Source: Pseudomonas libanensis (GTDB lineage Bacteria; Pseudomonadota; Gammaproteobacteria; Pseudomonadales; Pseudomonadaceae). From it: a stretch of DNA of 64,000 nt. A model generated the notes under the pieces. It did not search any database and was not told the DNA's origin. It saw only the letters and a list, made by a program, of their open reading frames with translations. Shown piece by piece: positions 1-8,774 of the stretch. A program made the position numbers and the translations under genes. The stretch is from NCBI RefSeq assembly GCF_001439685.1, contig NZ_JYLH01000019.1, positions 32,443 through 96,442 on the forward strand, read 5' to 3'. Position 1 is the stretch's first letter, and every line of letters starts with the position of its first letter.

Positions 1-58
1 GGATAACACGGCAAAGCCGGGTCAGAGCAGGGGTTGCTGGCCCGTCCGGGATGGCCAT
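1..58 (-). CDS. Possible start of tssG (T6SS baseplate), truncated by window edge
   Basis: On the minus strand an ATG at 58-56 opens a frame that runs off the window edge and reads MAIPDGPATPALTRLCRVI. It overlaps the 3' end of tssF by 37 bases in another frame. tssG normally follows tssF directly in T6SS operons, so the position fits. Only 19 codons are visible and no domain can be tested; a start beyond the window is equally possible. Confidence 0.33.
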   Translation of the reverse strand, partial: MAIPDGPATPALTRLCRVI

Positions 59-1809
59 AGATACACATCTCCTTGTGTGCTGAGGACCCGCAACTCGTGA
101 TACGAATTGAGGTTGGCATAGAGTGCAAAGAACTGGTTGATGACAGAGGCGAACAGAAACAGATCGCCCTGGCCGACGAAGCCTTGGGGATCGACGGTCA
201 GGTCGATGCGCAGCCCCCGGATGGGCAGCCCACGGTGCAGCCGGTCCACCGCCTCGTGGCGTATGGAACGCAACGCGCCCAGCCTTTTCTGGCTGACCTT
301 GAGTGCCTGTCGATCGTGATAGCGCGGCAGGTCGTAGGTTTCGAGAACCACTTTCAAGGCATTGATATCGGTCAACGACAGGTAGTTGAGCGACATGTTG
401 CTGATCAGCCTCCACAGGAAATCCTGTTCCAGGGGCGGCGTGAAGCTCGCGGTAGGCGTCGTGATGTTGTGAAACGTCAACGACTCCGGTGCCTGCTCGC
501 CCGGCTGGTTGATTTCGCCTGGACGGACCTGTTGCGCCAGGTTGCTATTGGTACAGGTCAGTTCGACCGACAACGTTTCCTGGCCCTGTGCGCGCCGAGT
601 GCCAAAGCCCATCCAGGTGTCCAGCCCGCCATGCTGCACCGACGAGCGTTGGCGAATGCTGTAGCTGGGAGGCGCAGCCAGCGATTCGTGGCGTGCATCA
701 TGTTCAAAGGACTCGAACGGCACGTAGGTTTGGTGACCCAACCCACCAGGGCGCCACCCGGTGACCCGGTCCACGGAGAACACACTGGCGTGCCCCGGCG
801 CATATCCACCGGGCATCAGGAGGTACTCATCCTGCTTGGCGTCCAGGCGAATGGGAATCGCGTCTTGATTGAACAGGTTGACGATAGGCGTGCAGTACAG
901 CTTCACGTTATCCAGGCTCGGGCGCAGGTCATCGCGCCCCTGCGTGTGCAATTGAAAGCGCACGACCATCCCCTGCGCCTGCTTGAGCAGCTCGCAAGGC
1001 AGTGTGTGCAGTACATTAAGTCCTTCAACATCGACAAACAGGTACTTCTCGGGAAAGGCAAAGTACTCCTGCAGGTGGCGGTAACCACCGAACGTATTTT
1101 GCGGGTAAGGCATCAGCGCCTGTTCCGGGGCAAAACCCACGGGCTGAACCTGGTCGGCACTGAGGCGTAGCGTCACGGGATGTCCATCGGCGGTGTTGAG
1201 CGGCAAGCCGTCGTGGCCCGACAGCAACACCTGGATACCATCAAGATGGCGCAGCAGGCCAAGGTACAAGCCCTGGCTGACGTAGTGGTCGCCGGCCAGG
1301 TGCAACCGCAACGAATCAAACGCCAGGTCATTGAAGCTGCCTTCGGCGCTCATGGTCAGGCACAGGTCCAGCCACGCGCCTTCGCCTTGGCACCGGTACT
1401 CCAGGCCGCTCAGTTGCAGGGGCATTACGTCGGTGTCATAGCAGGTGCGAAAGCGGCAACGCTCACCCTCGATCGGCGTACTTTCCACCGCAGTGTCCCG
1501 CGCCACTCGGACGCTGGGGCCTGCACGCTTCAAGGGGTCAAACTGCAGGATGCTGAAGGCCGGGATTGGCCGCATATAATTGGGCCACAGCAAGTGCATC
1601 AACGAATGCGTCAACTCCGGCAGTTCGTCATCGAGCTTCTGGCGCAGGCGCCCGGTCAGAAACGCAAAGCCCTCCAGCAATCGCTCGACGTCCGGGTCCT
1701 GGCCGGCCTCTGCGAGAAACGGCGCCAGGGCAGGATTGCGCTCGGCAAATCGCCGCCCGAGTTGGCGCAGGGCACTGAGCTCGTGTTGAAAATAACGGTT
1801 AATGGTCAT
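22..1809 (-). CDS. tssF: Type VI secretion baseplate subunit TssF
   Basis: About 595 residues, the usual size of TssF (VasA/ImpG). TssF is the large baseplate wedge component that, with TssE, TssG and TssK, forms the platform on which the contractile sheath polymerises at the inner membrane. The N-terminus MTINRYFQHELSALRQLG and the following stretch about a filled-in 'FL.GRLRQKLDDELPEL' are typical of the family. I chose the ATG at 1809 because the family starts here; an upstream in-frame codon at 1836 would add nine residues inside tssE. The start overlaps the tssE stop by 11 bases, implying translational coupling in an operon running tssA-B-C-E-F. Confidence 0.93.
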   Translation of the reverse strand: MTINRYFQHELSALRQLGRRFAERNPALAPFLAEAGQDPDVERLLEGFAFLTGRLRQKLDDELPELTHSLMHLLWPNYMRPIPAFSILQFDPLKRAGPSVRVARDTAVESTPIEGERCRFRTCYDTDVMPLQLSGLEYRCQGEGAWLDLCLTMSAEGSFNDLAFDSLRLHLAGDHYVSQGLYLGLLRHLDGIQVLLSGHDGLPLNTADGHPVTLRLSADQVQPVGFAPEQALMPYPQNTFGGYRHLQEYFAFPEKYLFVDVEGLNVLHTLPCELLKQAQGMVVRFQLHTQGRDDLRPSLDNVKLYCTPIVNLFNQDAIPIRLDAKQDEYLLMPGGYAPGHASVFSVDRVTGWRPGGLGHQTYVPFESFEHDARHESLAAPPSYSIRQRSSVQHGGLDTWMGFGTRRAQGQETLSVELTCTNSNLAQQVRPGEINQPGEQAPESLTFHNITTPTASFTPPLEQDFLWRLISNMSLNYLSLTDINALKVVLETYDLPRYHDRQALKVSQKRLGALRSIRHEAVDRLHRGLPIRGLRIDLTVDPQGFVGQGDLFLFASVINQFFALYANLNSYHELRVLSTQGDVYLWPSRTGQQPLL

Positions 1810-2218
1810 CGACACAGACCTTGATGCGTCCGGCATCCGTCAGGCGCGCCTGGAACACGACGGGCTGGGTGGTACCGTCGATGACCATCCCGGCATCGAT
1901 GGCAAATGCCAAGGCCAAAGGCTCGCTGGCGACGGGCAACAGCCTCACACGTACATTCGCCAGCCGCGGCTCGTAGGCCTGGATGAACCGTTCGATCAGC
2001 AGGCGTGACTGGGTCAAGGACTCATGCAGGCTCAGCTGCATATCATTGAAGTCAGGCAAACCATAATCTGGCAGCGCCTGGACGCTGCCTGCGCGTGTGC
2101 TGAGCATCCTGCCCAAATGTGCGGCGACGGACGCAACGGGGCACGCGTGGGTCGACGCATCGCCGTCAAGGCGTTCGAACAGGCTGTTGTGGTGGGGCAT
2201 CCCCTGGCCTCTGCTCAT
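1799..2218 (-). CDS. tssE: Type VI secretion baseplate protein TssE (gp25-like)
   Basis: 139-residue protein of the GPW/gp25 family, homologous to the T4 phage baseplate wedge protein gp25, which initiates sheath assembly. The pattern SLFERLDGD near the N-terminus, then LPDYGLPDFND and a C-terminal 'PVVFQARLTDAGRIKV'-like beta region fit TssE. The start ATG shares four bases with the tssC stop (ATGA), as expected for a coupled operon. A T6SS paralogue role other than baseplate is unlikely given its position between tssC and tssF. Confidence 0.92.
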   Translation of the reverse strand: MSRGQGMPHHNSLFERLDGDASTHACPVASVAAHLGRMLSTRAGSVQALPDYGLPDFNDMQLSLHESLTQSRLLIERFIQAYEPRLANVRVRLLPVASEPLALAFAIDAGMVIDGTTQPVVFQARLTDAGRIKVCVDDH

Positions 2219-3693
2219 GCTTTATCGAGCTTACCGACCAGGGACAAGGTGAAGTCCGCCCCCATGTACTTGAAATGCGGGCGCACGCTCAGGTTGACCC
2301 GATACCAGCCAGGCTCGCCCTCGACATCGCTGACGACGATACGCGCTGCACGCAATGGGCGCCGCCCGCGCACTTCGGCACTGGGGTTTTCCTGGTCCGC
2401 CACGTACTGGCGAATCCATTTATTGAGCTCCAGTTCCAGGTCCGTGCGCTCCTTCCACGCACCCAATTGCTCGCGTTGCAGCACCTTGAGGTAATGGGTC
2501 AGGCGATTGACCACCATCATGTAGGGCAACTGGGTACCCAGCCGATAATTCAACTCTGCAGCCCTGCCCTCTTCACTGGTACCAAAGAACTTGGGTTTCT
2601 GCACCGAGCTGGCGGAGAAGAACGCGGCGTTATCGCTACCCTTGCGCATGGTCAGGGCGATGAAGCCTTCTTGTGCCAACTCATACTCGCGCCGGTCCGA
2701 CACCAGTACCTCGGTAGGAATCTTGGTTTCTATCTCTCCCATGCTCTGGAAATGGTGCAGCGGAAGATCCTCGACGGCGCCTCCGCTTTGCGGACCGATG
2801 ACATTCGGGCACCAGCGAAAACGCGCAAAGCTGTCGGTCAGGCGCGTAGCAAAGGCATAGGCGGTATTGCCCCACAGATAGTGCTCGTGGCTGTTGACCA
2901 CGTTCTCCTGATAGGTAAAGGTCTTGACCGGACACTCAAGGGGGTCGTACGGGGTGCGTAGCAGAAAGCGCGGTACGGTGAGACCGATGTAGCGGGCGTC
3001 TTCGCTCTGGCGAAAACTTTGCCACTTGGCAAACTGCGGCCCTTCGAAATGATCCCGCAGGTCTTTCAGGTCCGGCAGCCCAGTAAAGCTTTCAAGGCCA
3101 AAGAAACTCGGCCCCGCGGCAGCGATAAAGGGCGCGTGGGCCATGCTGGCGACACTGGATGCGTATCGCATCAGCTTCACATCAGGAGCACCGGGAGAAA
3201 GAAAGTAGTCGGCAATGATCGCGCCCACCGGCTGGCCGCCGAACTGTCCGTATTCGGCACTGTACACATGCTTGTAGAGCCCGGATTGAGTGACTTCCGA
3301 GGAGTCCTCGAAATCGTCCAGCAGGTCCTGGCGCGAGACATTCAGCAGCTCGATCTTGATGTTTTCGCGAAAGTTCGTGCGCTCGACCAGCAACTGCAGC
3401 CCTCGCCAGGAAGCCTCCAGCGCCTGGAAGTCGGGGTGGTGCAGGATCTCATCCATTTGCTGGCTAAGCTTGGTATCGATCTCGGCAATCATCCGGTCAA
3501 CCAGGCGTTTCTTCACCGGTTCTTCGCGGTTATGCGGCTTGAGCAGCTCTGCGATAAACGCTGACACGCCGCGCTTGGCAATGCCATAGGCCTCGTCGTC
3601 AGCGCTCAGCAATGTCTGGGCAATGATGTTATCGAGGATGCTGCCGGCTTCTGGGGTCTGTACCGTTTGCAGTTCGTGTTGGATCGTGGTCAT
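2215..3693 (-). CDS. tssC: Type VI secretion contractile sheath large subunit TssC
   Basis: 492 residues, the standard length of TssC (VipB/ImpC/EvpB family). With TssB it builds the cytoplasmic contractile sheath around the Hcp tube. Diagnostic segments include LEASWRGLQLLVERT (about residues 90-105), the aromatic-rich LWGNTAYAFATRL in the middle and a conserved C-terminus ending in VGKLDKA. It begins 15 bases after the tssB stop and is followed with a 4-base overlap by tssE. No frameshift or missing segment is seen. Confidence 0.95.
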   Translation of the reverse strand: MTTIQHELQTVQTPEAGSILDNIIAQTLLSADDEAYGIAKRGVSAFIAELLKPHNREEPVKKRLVDRMIAEIDTKLSQQMDEILHHPDFQALEASWRGLQLLVERTNFRENIKIELLNVSRQDLLDDFEDSSEVTQSGLYKHVYSAEYGQFGGQPVGAIIADYFLSPGAPDVKLMRYASSVASMAHAPFIAAAGPSFFGLESFTGLPDLKDLRDHFEGPQFAKWQSFRQSEDARYIGLTVPRFLLRTPYDPLECPVKTFTYQENVVNSHEHYLWGNTAYAFATRLTDSFARFRWCPNVIGPQSGGAVEDLPLHHFQSMGEIETKIPTEVLVSDRREYELAQEGFIALTMRKGSDNAAFFSASSVQKPKFFGTSEEGRAAELNYRLGTQLPYMMVVNRLTHYLKVLQREQLGAWKERTDLELELNKWIRQYVADQENPSAEVRGRRPLRAARIVVSDVEGEPGWYRVNLSVRPHFKYMGADFTLSLVGKLDKA

Positions 3694-3708
3694 GCTCTCA
3701 GTGTCCTT

Positions 3709-4218
3709 TTACTGAATATGTTCGGCGTGAGGACTGGGTAACCCCAGCTCGGCCAGGACCCGGGCGCGGCAATCGCCGTTGGCCAAGGCCTGTTCAATGG
3801 CTTTGCGAAAGTTCGGCGTGTTGCCCAGCGGGCCCTTGAGGGCCACCAGTGCTTCACGCAACGCCATCAGTTTTTGCAACTCGGGGATCTGCTCGACCAG
3901 GTTCGCGGGATTGAAGTCCTTCATCGCGTTGATCCGAACCTGGATCGCCAACTCCTCCACGCTGGCTTGCTCCTGGAGGCGATTGGGCACGCTCAGCGTC
4001 AAGCCGAGCGCTTGTTTGGCCAGCACGTCGTCGAAGGTGTGCTTGTCGATGCCAATGGGCTTGCGATCCTCGAGCTTGCGCAGGTCTTCGCGCCGAGTGA
4101 AATCACCCAGCACCAGCAACTTCAACGGCAGTTCAACATCCTCTTGTGCGCCGCCGATGGCCGGTTTGAAGGTGATATTGATCCGTTCCTTGGGGGCTAC
4201 CGAACCGTCTTTGGCCAT
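3709..4218 (-). CDS. tssB: Type VI secretion contractile sheath small subunit TssB
   Basis: 169 residues, typical for TssB (VipA/ImpB). It interlocks with TssC to form the sheath and carries the C-terminal helices recognised by the ClpV disassembly ATPase (family knowledge; clpV itself is not in this window). Seen directly: APKERINITFKPA at the N-terminus, LPLKLLVLGDFT and the helical NPANLVEQIPELQKLMALR segment. It lies 24 bases downstream of tssA and 15 upstream of tssC in the same operon. Confidence 0.94.
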   Translation of the reverse strand: MAKDGSVAPKERINITFKPAIGGAQEDVELPLKLLVLGDFTRREDLRKLEDRKPIGIDKHTFDDVLAKQALGLTLSVPNRLQEQASVEELAIQVRINAMKDFNPANLVEQIPELQKLMALREALVALKGPLGNTPNFRKAIEQALANGDCRARVLAELGLPSPHAEHIQ

Positions 4219-4242
4219 GGTGCTACTCCTTTTGATAGGGCT

Positions 4243-5841
4243 TTATTCAAGTACTGCTTCGAGATCGAGTTGGCATAACCGTCGATGGAGAGACTCCTTG
4301 CACTCGCGTATGCCGTGGCCTTGTGGCAACAGGTCATAACATCGGTACAGGCGCTGGCCCACTTGCACGGCCAGTTCCGGCTCCCAGCGCTCCAGGCCGT
4401 TACGCTGCAATTGCTCCTGCAGTTGCTCCAGCTGGACCCTGGCCAGGTCGTGCTTGCCCGCTTTCGCACACAACCTGGCCAGTGCCAGGCGCCAGTGAAA
4501 ACGCGCCCGCTCGCCGGGCGCGGCGTGCAAGCCCTGCTTGAGCACTGCGACCGCAGCCTTGAGCCCCTTCTTTCGCAGGCAAGGCAGCACCGCTTCCAAC
4601 GCGACCTCCCAGGGTTCGCAGGGGGTGTCTGCCACGACGACCAAAGACTCGCTCCGTTGCAAATGAGGCCTGACATGGAGCGCAATCCACTCACAGGTGG
4701 CAGGGTCGGCAAAGGGTGCGCCATCGTCGAACCGGTACTCCGGCAGGTCCGGCAGGCGTTGCAGCAGCAGCGCGAAATGCATTTGCAGCTCGGTCATGGC
4801 CAGGTCTGCGTGCAAGGCCTCAAGGCATTCCCAGGCCATGCGTAAACCGTCGAACCAGAACATTGCGCCCGTCAGGCTGGCTTCAAGCTCAAGCAACAGC
4901 TCGGCATATTGGCCTTGGCCCAGGCGTTCCTGGTAGCGTTTGAGCTTGTCGGCGGCCAGTGGACGCAGCGCCGTGACCCGTTCACCGTCGGCATCGGGGT
5001 AATGGATAAGCGTCATCCACGCCAAGGTCCGGCCCAGGCGCAAGGCACGCGGATCCCTGGTGTCCTGGCGCAACCACCAGGCACACAAAGGGCGGGCCTG
5101 CTCCTGCAATGAACGCAGCAGCCTGTGCGCGTCCTTTTCGTTGTCAATGGGTTGCCCGGGTTGGGGCAATTGGGTGGTTGCCGGCTTGACGGGAGCGATG
5201 CCCACGACGACCTCAGGTTTGGCACCCTCTTGTTCGGTGCGGGCCAGGCGTTCCGACAGTTGCCTGCGGACCGGCAACAACTGGGGCGCCTCATTGCCAA
5301 GCTTTTGACCCCACAGCTGATCAAGCCGCACGAGGTGCTCAAGCAGGGCCTGGAACACAGGCAACTGCCCGGCAACACAGAGGTTCTGCGCGAACAGTGG
5401 CTCAATGCGCAACACCAGCCAACCCAATGCGGCCACGCGTGTACGCAACTTGCTGGGGTAGACCTGTGCCCAATGACGCTCACAAAGATCGCGCAGCAAC
5501 CCGAGACCGGCCAGTAACCCAGTGAATGAATGACATTGATACAGAGCCCAGGCCAACCAGACAGCAACCCGCAGATCCTTGGAATGCCCGCGCAATAGAG
5601 ACTCGCTTAGCTGGCAGACCTTCTGCCAGTCCGGTGGCCCTTCCGTATGAATCGACCGGGTCTTGCCCAGCTCGTCCTCGAGGGCTTCAAACTCCCCGGA
5701 GAAACGCATGTCGCTGCCGGCAAAACTTTCAGGACGACAAGGTACTGTTGCAACTTCCTGATAATAATCGAACAGCCTTTCTGAATATTCCATTTTGTCG
5801 AACACATCACCTTCCAGGGCAAGACAAGTAATTTTTAACAT
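4243..5841 (-). CDS. tssA: Type VI secretion protein TssA (ImpA_N / VasJ type)
   Basis: About 532 residues. The N-terminal ImpA_N domain is recognisable from GSDMRFSGEFEALEDELGK (about residues 43-61); a proline-rich linker near residues 220-235 (KPATTQLPQPGQ) separates it from a helical C-terminal VasJ-like domain. TssA proteins prime tail polymerisation and cap the distal end of the sheath. First gene of the minus-strand tss operon. The longest start (5841) has no visible ribosome binding site; a GTG at 5805 preceded by GGAAGG, or an ATG at 5793, are credible alternatives, all leaving ImpA_N intact. Confidence 0.85.
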   Translation of the reverse strand: MLKITCLALEGDVFDKMEYSERLFDYYQEVATVPCRPESFAGSDMRFSGEFEALEDELGKTRSIHTEGPPDWQKVCQLSESLLRGHSKDLRVAVWLAWALYQCHSFTGLLAGLGLLRDLCERHWAQVYPSKLRTRVAALGWLVLRIEPLFAQNLCVAGQLPVFQALLEHLVRLDQLWGQKLGNEAPQLLPVRRQLSERLARTEQEGAKPEVVVGIAPVKPATTQLPQPGQPIDNEKDAHRLLRSLQEQARPLCAWWLRQDTRDPRALRLGRTLAWMTLIHYPDADGERVTALRPLAADKLKRYQERLGQGQYAELLLELEASLTGAMFWFDGLRMAWECLEALHADLAMTELQMHFALLLQRLPDLPEYRFDDGAPFADPATCEWIALHVRPHLQRSESLVVVADTPCEPWEVALEAVLPCLRKKGLKAAVAVLKQGLHAAPGERARFHWRLALARLCAKAGKHDLARVQLEQLQEQLQRNGLERWEPELAVQVGQRLYRCYDLLPQGHGIRECKESLHRRLCQLDLEAVLE

Positions 5842-5976
5842 TATTAAAAATATATAAGGGCGACTTTAACCTTCATCGAAGTCACCGAAGCGTGTGAACT
5901 TTAGTCATGAAAAAAGCGATCAGCAAGCGACTGAATGCTACTTAAGAATAGTCCTACGCCCGCTATAAAACAGCGG

Positions 5977-6075
5977 ACTGCGCAGTTAGTTGCGCAGTGC
6001 AGCCGAGGAAAACCTGCTCGCCCCCTGGACTTACTGGTCCATTGGCGCGAGCAAATAACTGCGCACTCCTGCGCA
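5977..6075. promoter_or_regulatory. Two ACTGCGCA inverted repeats between tssA and hcp
   Basis: ACTGCGCA (5977-5984), six bases, TGCGCAGT (5991-5998) is a perfect 8-bp inverted repeat. A second ACTGCGCA (6058-6065) is followed after four bases by TGCGCA (6070-6075). The same half-site used four times in the shared regulatory region is what a dimeric repressor or activator site would look like. No regulator gene lies beside it, so the binder is unknown. Confidence 0.45.
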
Positions 6076-6172
6076 ACTACCTTCACAAATAAACCTATCA
6101 CTTGCGGATAACTTCCCGAGCGGGTCACTTATTATTATTGCAGCCTGCGGTTTCATTGAGCCTCACACTTTC

Positions 6173-6188
6173 AGGCACGCTTCTTGTA
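6173..6188 (+). promoter_or_regulatory. Candidate sigma-54 promoter of hcp
   Basis: AGGCACGCTTCTTGTA has the GG-N10-G spacing of -24/-12 promoters with a perfect GGCACG -24 box, but the -12 box is TTGT instead of the near-invariant TTGC. It lies about 77 bases before the hcp ATG. Several hcp genes in other bacteria are RpoN dependent, which makes it worth noting but not certain. Confidence 0.35.
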
Positions 6189-6264
6189 CTTGTAATAGGG
6201 CAGCTGCCGATTCGGCAACTTGACCGTTCGGCAGTACCTACTCAACCAGGCAAGGAAACCAATC

Positions 6265-6780
6265 ATGCCAACACCCGCGTACCTCTCCATTACCGGCGTC
6301 AAACAAGGTTTGATCACGGCAGGTACATTCACCCAGGACTCGGTAGGCAACATTTATCAGGAAGGTCACGAGGACCAGATACTGGTACAGGCATTCGCCC
6401 ACCAAGTGATCATTCCACGCGACCCGCAATCGGGCCAGCCAACCGGCCAACGCGTGCATAAACCCATGATGATCAGCAAGGTCTTCGACAAATCATCACC
6501 GTTGCTGTTCAGCGCGCTGACCACCGGTGAAGAAGTGTCATGCCGCCTGGAATGGCTGCGCACCTCTTCGGCCGGTACCCAGGAGCACTACTTCACCATT
6601 GAACTGGAAGGCGCGACCATCGTGGACATCCAGTCGCGTATGCCCAGTTGCCAGGACCCGGACAACGCCCATTTCACCCATCTGGAGGAGGTGTATTTCA
6701 CCTATCGCAAGATCACCTGGACCCACGAAGTGGCTGGTACGTCGGGCTCGGACGACTGGCGTAGCCCGGTAGCCGGCTAA
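6265..6780 (+). CDS. hcp: Type VI secretion tube protein Hcp
   Basis: 171 residues, the normal Hcp size. Hcp hexamers stack into the inner tube expelled by sheath contraction and chaperone some effectors. The start MPTPAYLSITGVKQGLITAG is the classic Hcp N-terminus; LVQAFAHQVIIPRDPQSGQPTG and the C-terminal ITWTHEVAGTSGSDDW also match. The ATG at 6265 follows AAGGAAA at a good distance; an in-frame ATG at 6220 would add 15 atypical residues. It is transcribed away from the tss operon and followed by no vgrG or effector gene. Confidence 0.95.
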   Translation: MPTPAYLSITGVKQGLITAGTFTQDSVGNIYQEGHEDQILVQAFAHQVIIPRDPQSGQPTGQRVHKPMMISKVFDKSSPLLFSALTTGEEVSCRLEWLRTSSAGTQEHYFTIELEGATIVDIQSRMPSCQDPDNAHFTHLEEVYFTYRKITWTHEVAGTSGSDDWRSPVAG

Positions 6781-6792
6781 CGGCGCTTGAAA

Positions 6793-6824
6793 CAGGAACG
6801 CTGCCAGGGACGGCGCCGTTCCTG
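6793..6824. terminator. Hairpin between convergent hcp and aldo/keto reductase genes
   Basis: CAGGAACG (6793-6800) pairs with CGTTCCTG (6817-6824), with a further TGCC/GGCG stem inside. It lies between two convergent genes, where a shared terminator is expected. No T-tract follows, so function as an intrinsic terminator is uncertain. Confidence 0.4.
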
Positions 6825-6832
6825 CTGACGAC

Positions 6833-7654
6833 CTAGACCATCGCCAGCGGGTGCTTACGCTTGGGCGCGCCAAACACACGATCAATCGCGTCAAGGTCAT
6901 GCTCATCCAGCACCAGGGCGGCCGCCCTGGCATTGAGTCGTATGTGTTCGGGGTTGACCGCCTTGGGGATAGCGATCACGCCGTCCTGGCGCAGGACCCA
7001 GGCCAGGCACACCTGGGCCGGTGTCACCTCATGGCGAAGGGCGATCTGCTTGAGGGTCGGGCTCGACAGCAGTTCACCGCCCTGGGCGATCGGACAGTAA
7101 GCCATCAGTGGCAGATGGTGCTGTTGCCACCATGGCAGCAGGTCGAATTCGATCCCGCGTTCTTCGATGTTATAGAGCACCTGGTTGGTCGCACACGCCG
7201 GGGATGCGAGCTCCTGCAGGTCCGCTACATCGAAGTTGGATACCCCCCACCGGCCGATCTTGCCCGCCTCGCGCAAACGTTCGAAGGCTTCGACGGTTTC
7301 TTCCAGTGGGTACTGGCCGCGCCAGTGCAGCAGGTACAGGTCAATGTAATCGGTGCCCAGGCGCTGAAGGCTGGCTTCACAGGCGCGAGGCACGCCGTTG
7401 CGGCTGGCGTTATGGGGGTAGACCTTGCTGACCAGGAACACCTGGTCGCGCTTGCCGCGAATGGCCTCGCCGACCACCTCTTCGGCGCCGCCTTCGCCAT
7501 ACATCTCGGCGGTATCGATGAGGGTCAGGCCCTCGTCCATACCCAGTTGCAGCGCGGCGACTTCGGCGCGGCGCCGGCTCGGGTCTTCGCCCATGCGCCA
7601 GGTCCCCTGGCCGATGACAGGGACGGGAACGCCGGCCAGATCAATGGTACGCAT
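6833..7654 (-). CDS. Aldo/keto reductase
   Basis: 273-residue NADPH-dependent aldo/keto reductase. Visible are the catalytic tetrad segments: LTLIDTAEMYGEG (Asp and Tyr), VFLVSKVYPHN (Lys) and IDLYLLHWRG (His), followed by the VSNFDV strand and the NADP-binding VIAIPKAVNPEHI near the C-terminus. The ATG at 7654 is preceded by CCAGGAGG, so it is preferred over a start 17 codons upstream. Substrate cannot be predicted; family members reduce aldehydes, methylglyoxal or sugar ketones. It stands alone, convergent with hcp and divergent from the DUF1543 gene. Confidence 0.88.
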   Translation of the reverse strand: MRTIDLAGVPVPVIGQGTWRMGEDPSRRRAEVAALQLGMDEGLTLIDTAEMYGEGGAEEVVGEAIRGKRDQVFLVSKVYPHNASRNGVPRACEASLQRLGTDYIDLYLLHWRGQYPLEETVEAFERLREAGKIGRWGVSNFDVADLQELASPACATNQVLYNIEERGIEFDLLPWWQQHHLPLMAYCPIAQGGELLSSPTLKQIALRHEVTPAQVCLAWVLRQDGVIAIPKAVNPEHIRLNARAAALVLDEHDLDAIDRVFGAPKRKHPLAMV

Positions 7655-7760
7655 GACAACCTCCTGGTGAATTCGCGGATTAACAGTGTGGCACTGAGCG
7701 GACAAAAGGGTTCAATCCCAGTATGGTTGCCCTCTCGCCAGTCGCCAGGAATCACCCGCA

Positions 7761-8255
7761 ATGCTGTTTGTCGTCATGCTCGGGGGCAAGCACCCACGGG
7801 CCAAAATCGAGGTGCACGATGTGGTGTTTGCAGTGGCAGACACCTTGCAGGCCATCTACCCGCAACTGCGCGATGCCTGGTTCGGCAGCCCCAAGGGCGT
7901 GCACATCGATTCATGGATGGCGGTGGATGGCGTCGACGGCTGGAAGGTCGAACTCAGCCCACTGGCGCCCCACGGCGATGCCCATCACCTGTACTTCATC
8001 AACCTCGGCGGCTACGAGGCCAGGCGCTTCGGAGAAGATCATCATTACTTGCTGGTGGTCGCCCGTAACAAACGCGAAGCGATAAGCATGGGCAAACGGC
8101 AGATGTTGCGCCAATGGTCCCAGGCCCACACCGACGCGGTCATGGATATCGACGATTGCCTGCCGATCGACCTGGTGGACGGGCGTTATGTCCATCTCGT
8201 ACAAGGCCCGCACGCCCCCATCGTCCAGCGCAACGACTACATCGTGTTGCCCTGA
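7761..8255 (+). CDS. DUF1543 family protein
   Basis: 164 residues matching the DUF1543 pattern: an N-terminal LFVVMLGGKHPRAKIEVHDV and a second half-repeat beginning around LYFINLGGYE. Proteins of this family are small, soluble and of unknown function; two similar half-domains seem to be present (LGG motif twice). It is divergently transcribed from the aldo/keto reductase and followed 108 bases later by ppiC, but nothing ties it functionally to either. Confidence 0.75.
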   Translation: MLFVVMLGGKHPRAKIEVHDVVFAVADTLQAIYPQLRDAWFGSPKGVHIDSWMAVDGVDGWKVELSPLAPHGDAHHLYFINLGGYEARRFGEDHHYLLVVARNKREAISMGKRQMLRQWSQAHTDAVMDIDDCLPIDLVDGRYVHLVQGPHAPIVQRNDYIVLP

Positions 8256-8363
8256 ACCCTGGAACGTGTTCGGAGCCACTCAAGCAAGTGATGGGAACTT
8301 TGCCAGGAAATAACCGACTGAATCCGGTAGGCTCACCGTTTTTTACTCTAGGAGTTATTCCCC

Positions 8364-8645
8364 ATGGCCAAAGCCACCGCCCGCCACATTCTCGTTGCCA
8401 CTGAAGACAAGTGCAATGAACTCAAGACCCAGATCGAAGGCGGCGCTGATTTCGCAGAAATCGCCAAAGCCAATTCCAGCTGCCCATCCAGCCGCCAAGG
8501 TGGTGACCTGGGTTCCTTCGGCCCGGGCCAAATGGTCAAGGAATTCGACACCGTAGTCTTCAGCGCGCCGGTCAACACCGTGCAAGGTCCAGTGAAAACC
8601 CAGTTCGGTTATCACCTGCTGGAAGTTACCAGCCGCCAGGATTGA
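8364..8645 (+). CDS. ppiC: Small parvulin peptidyl-prolyl cis-trans isomerase PpiC
   Basis: 93 residues, a single stand-alone parvulin domain without signal peptide, so cytoplasmic. ARHILVATEDKC, the CPSSRQGGDLGSFGPGQMV core and the C-terminal FGYHLLEV are the standard rotamase motifs. The ATG follows a strong TAGGAG Shine-Dalgarno. A second parvulin with 91 residues occurs at 22915. Followed by an intrinsic-terminator-like hairpin. Confidence 0.93.
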   Translation: MAKATARHILVATEDKCNELKTQIEGGADFAEIAKANSSCPSSRQGGDLGSFGPGQMVKEFDTVVFSAPVNTVQGPVKTQFGYHLLEVTSRQD

Positions 8646-8670
8646 TTCAATCCGCGCTGATGCTATAAAC

Positions 8671-8696
8671 AACGGCCCACCCTTTGGTGGGCCGTT
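8671..8696 (+). terminator. Intrinsic terminator-like hairpin after ppiC
   Basis: AACGGCCCACC (8671-8681), loop CTTT, GGTGGGCCGTT (8686-8696): a perfect 11-bp stem 25 bases after the ppiC stop. The trailing T-tract is short (TTG), so termination efficiency is unclear. Confidence 0.7.
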
Positions 8697-8774
8697 GTGC
8701 ATCTGATGACTGGCGATGCCCAGGCCGTTAGCGTACAAATCCTTATTCTTCTTCACCCGGCGTTCAAGGCTGTT

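Larger units (their letters stand above)
5842..6264. other. Divergent tssA/hcp intergenic region (423 bp)
   Basis: No gene is seen in this stretch. The tssA-proximal part (5842-5900) is AT-rich. The middle holds repeated ACTGCGCA/TGCGCA arms (5977-5998 and 6058-6075), and the hcp-proximal part a sigma-54-like sequence at 6173. It should carry the promoters for both the tss operon and hcp. Confidence 0.7.
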
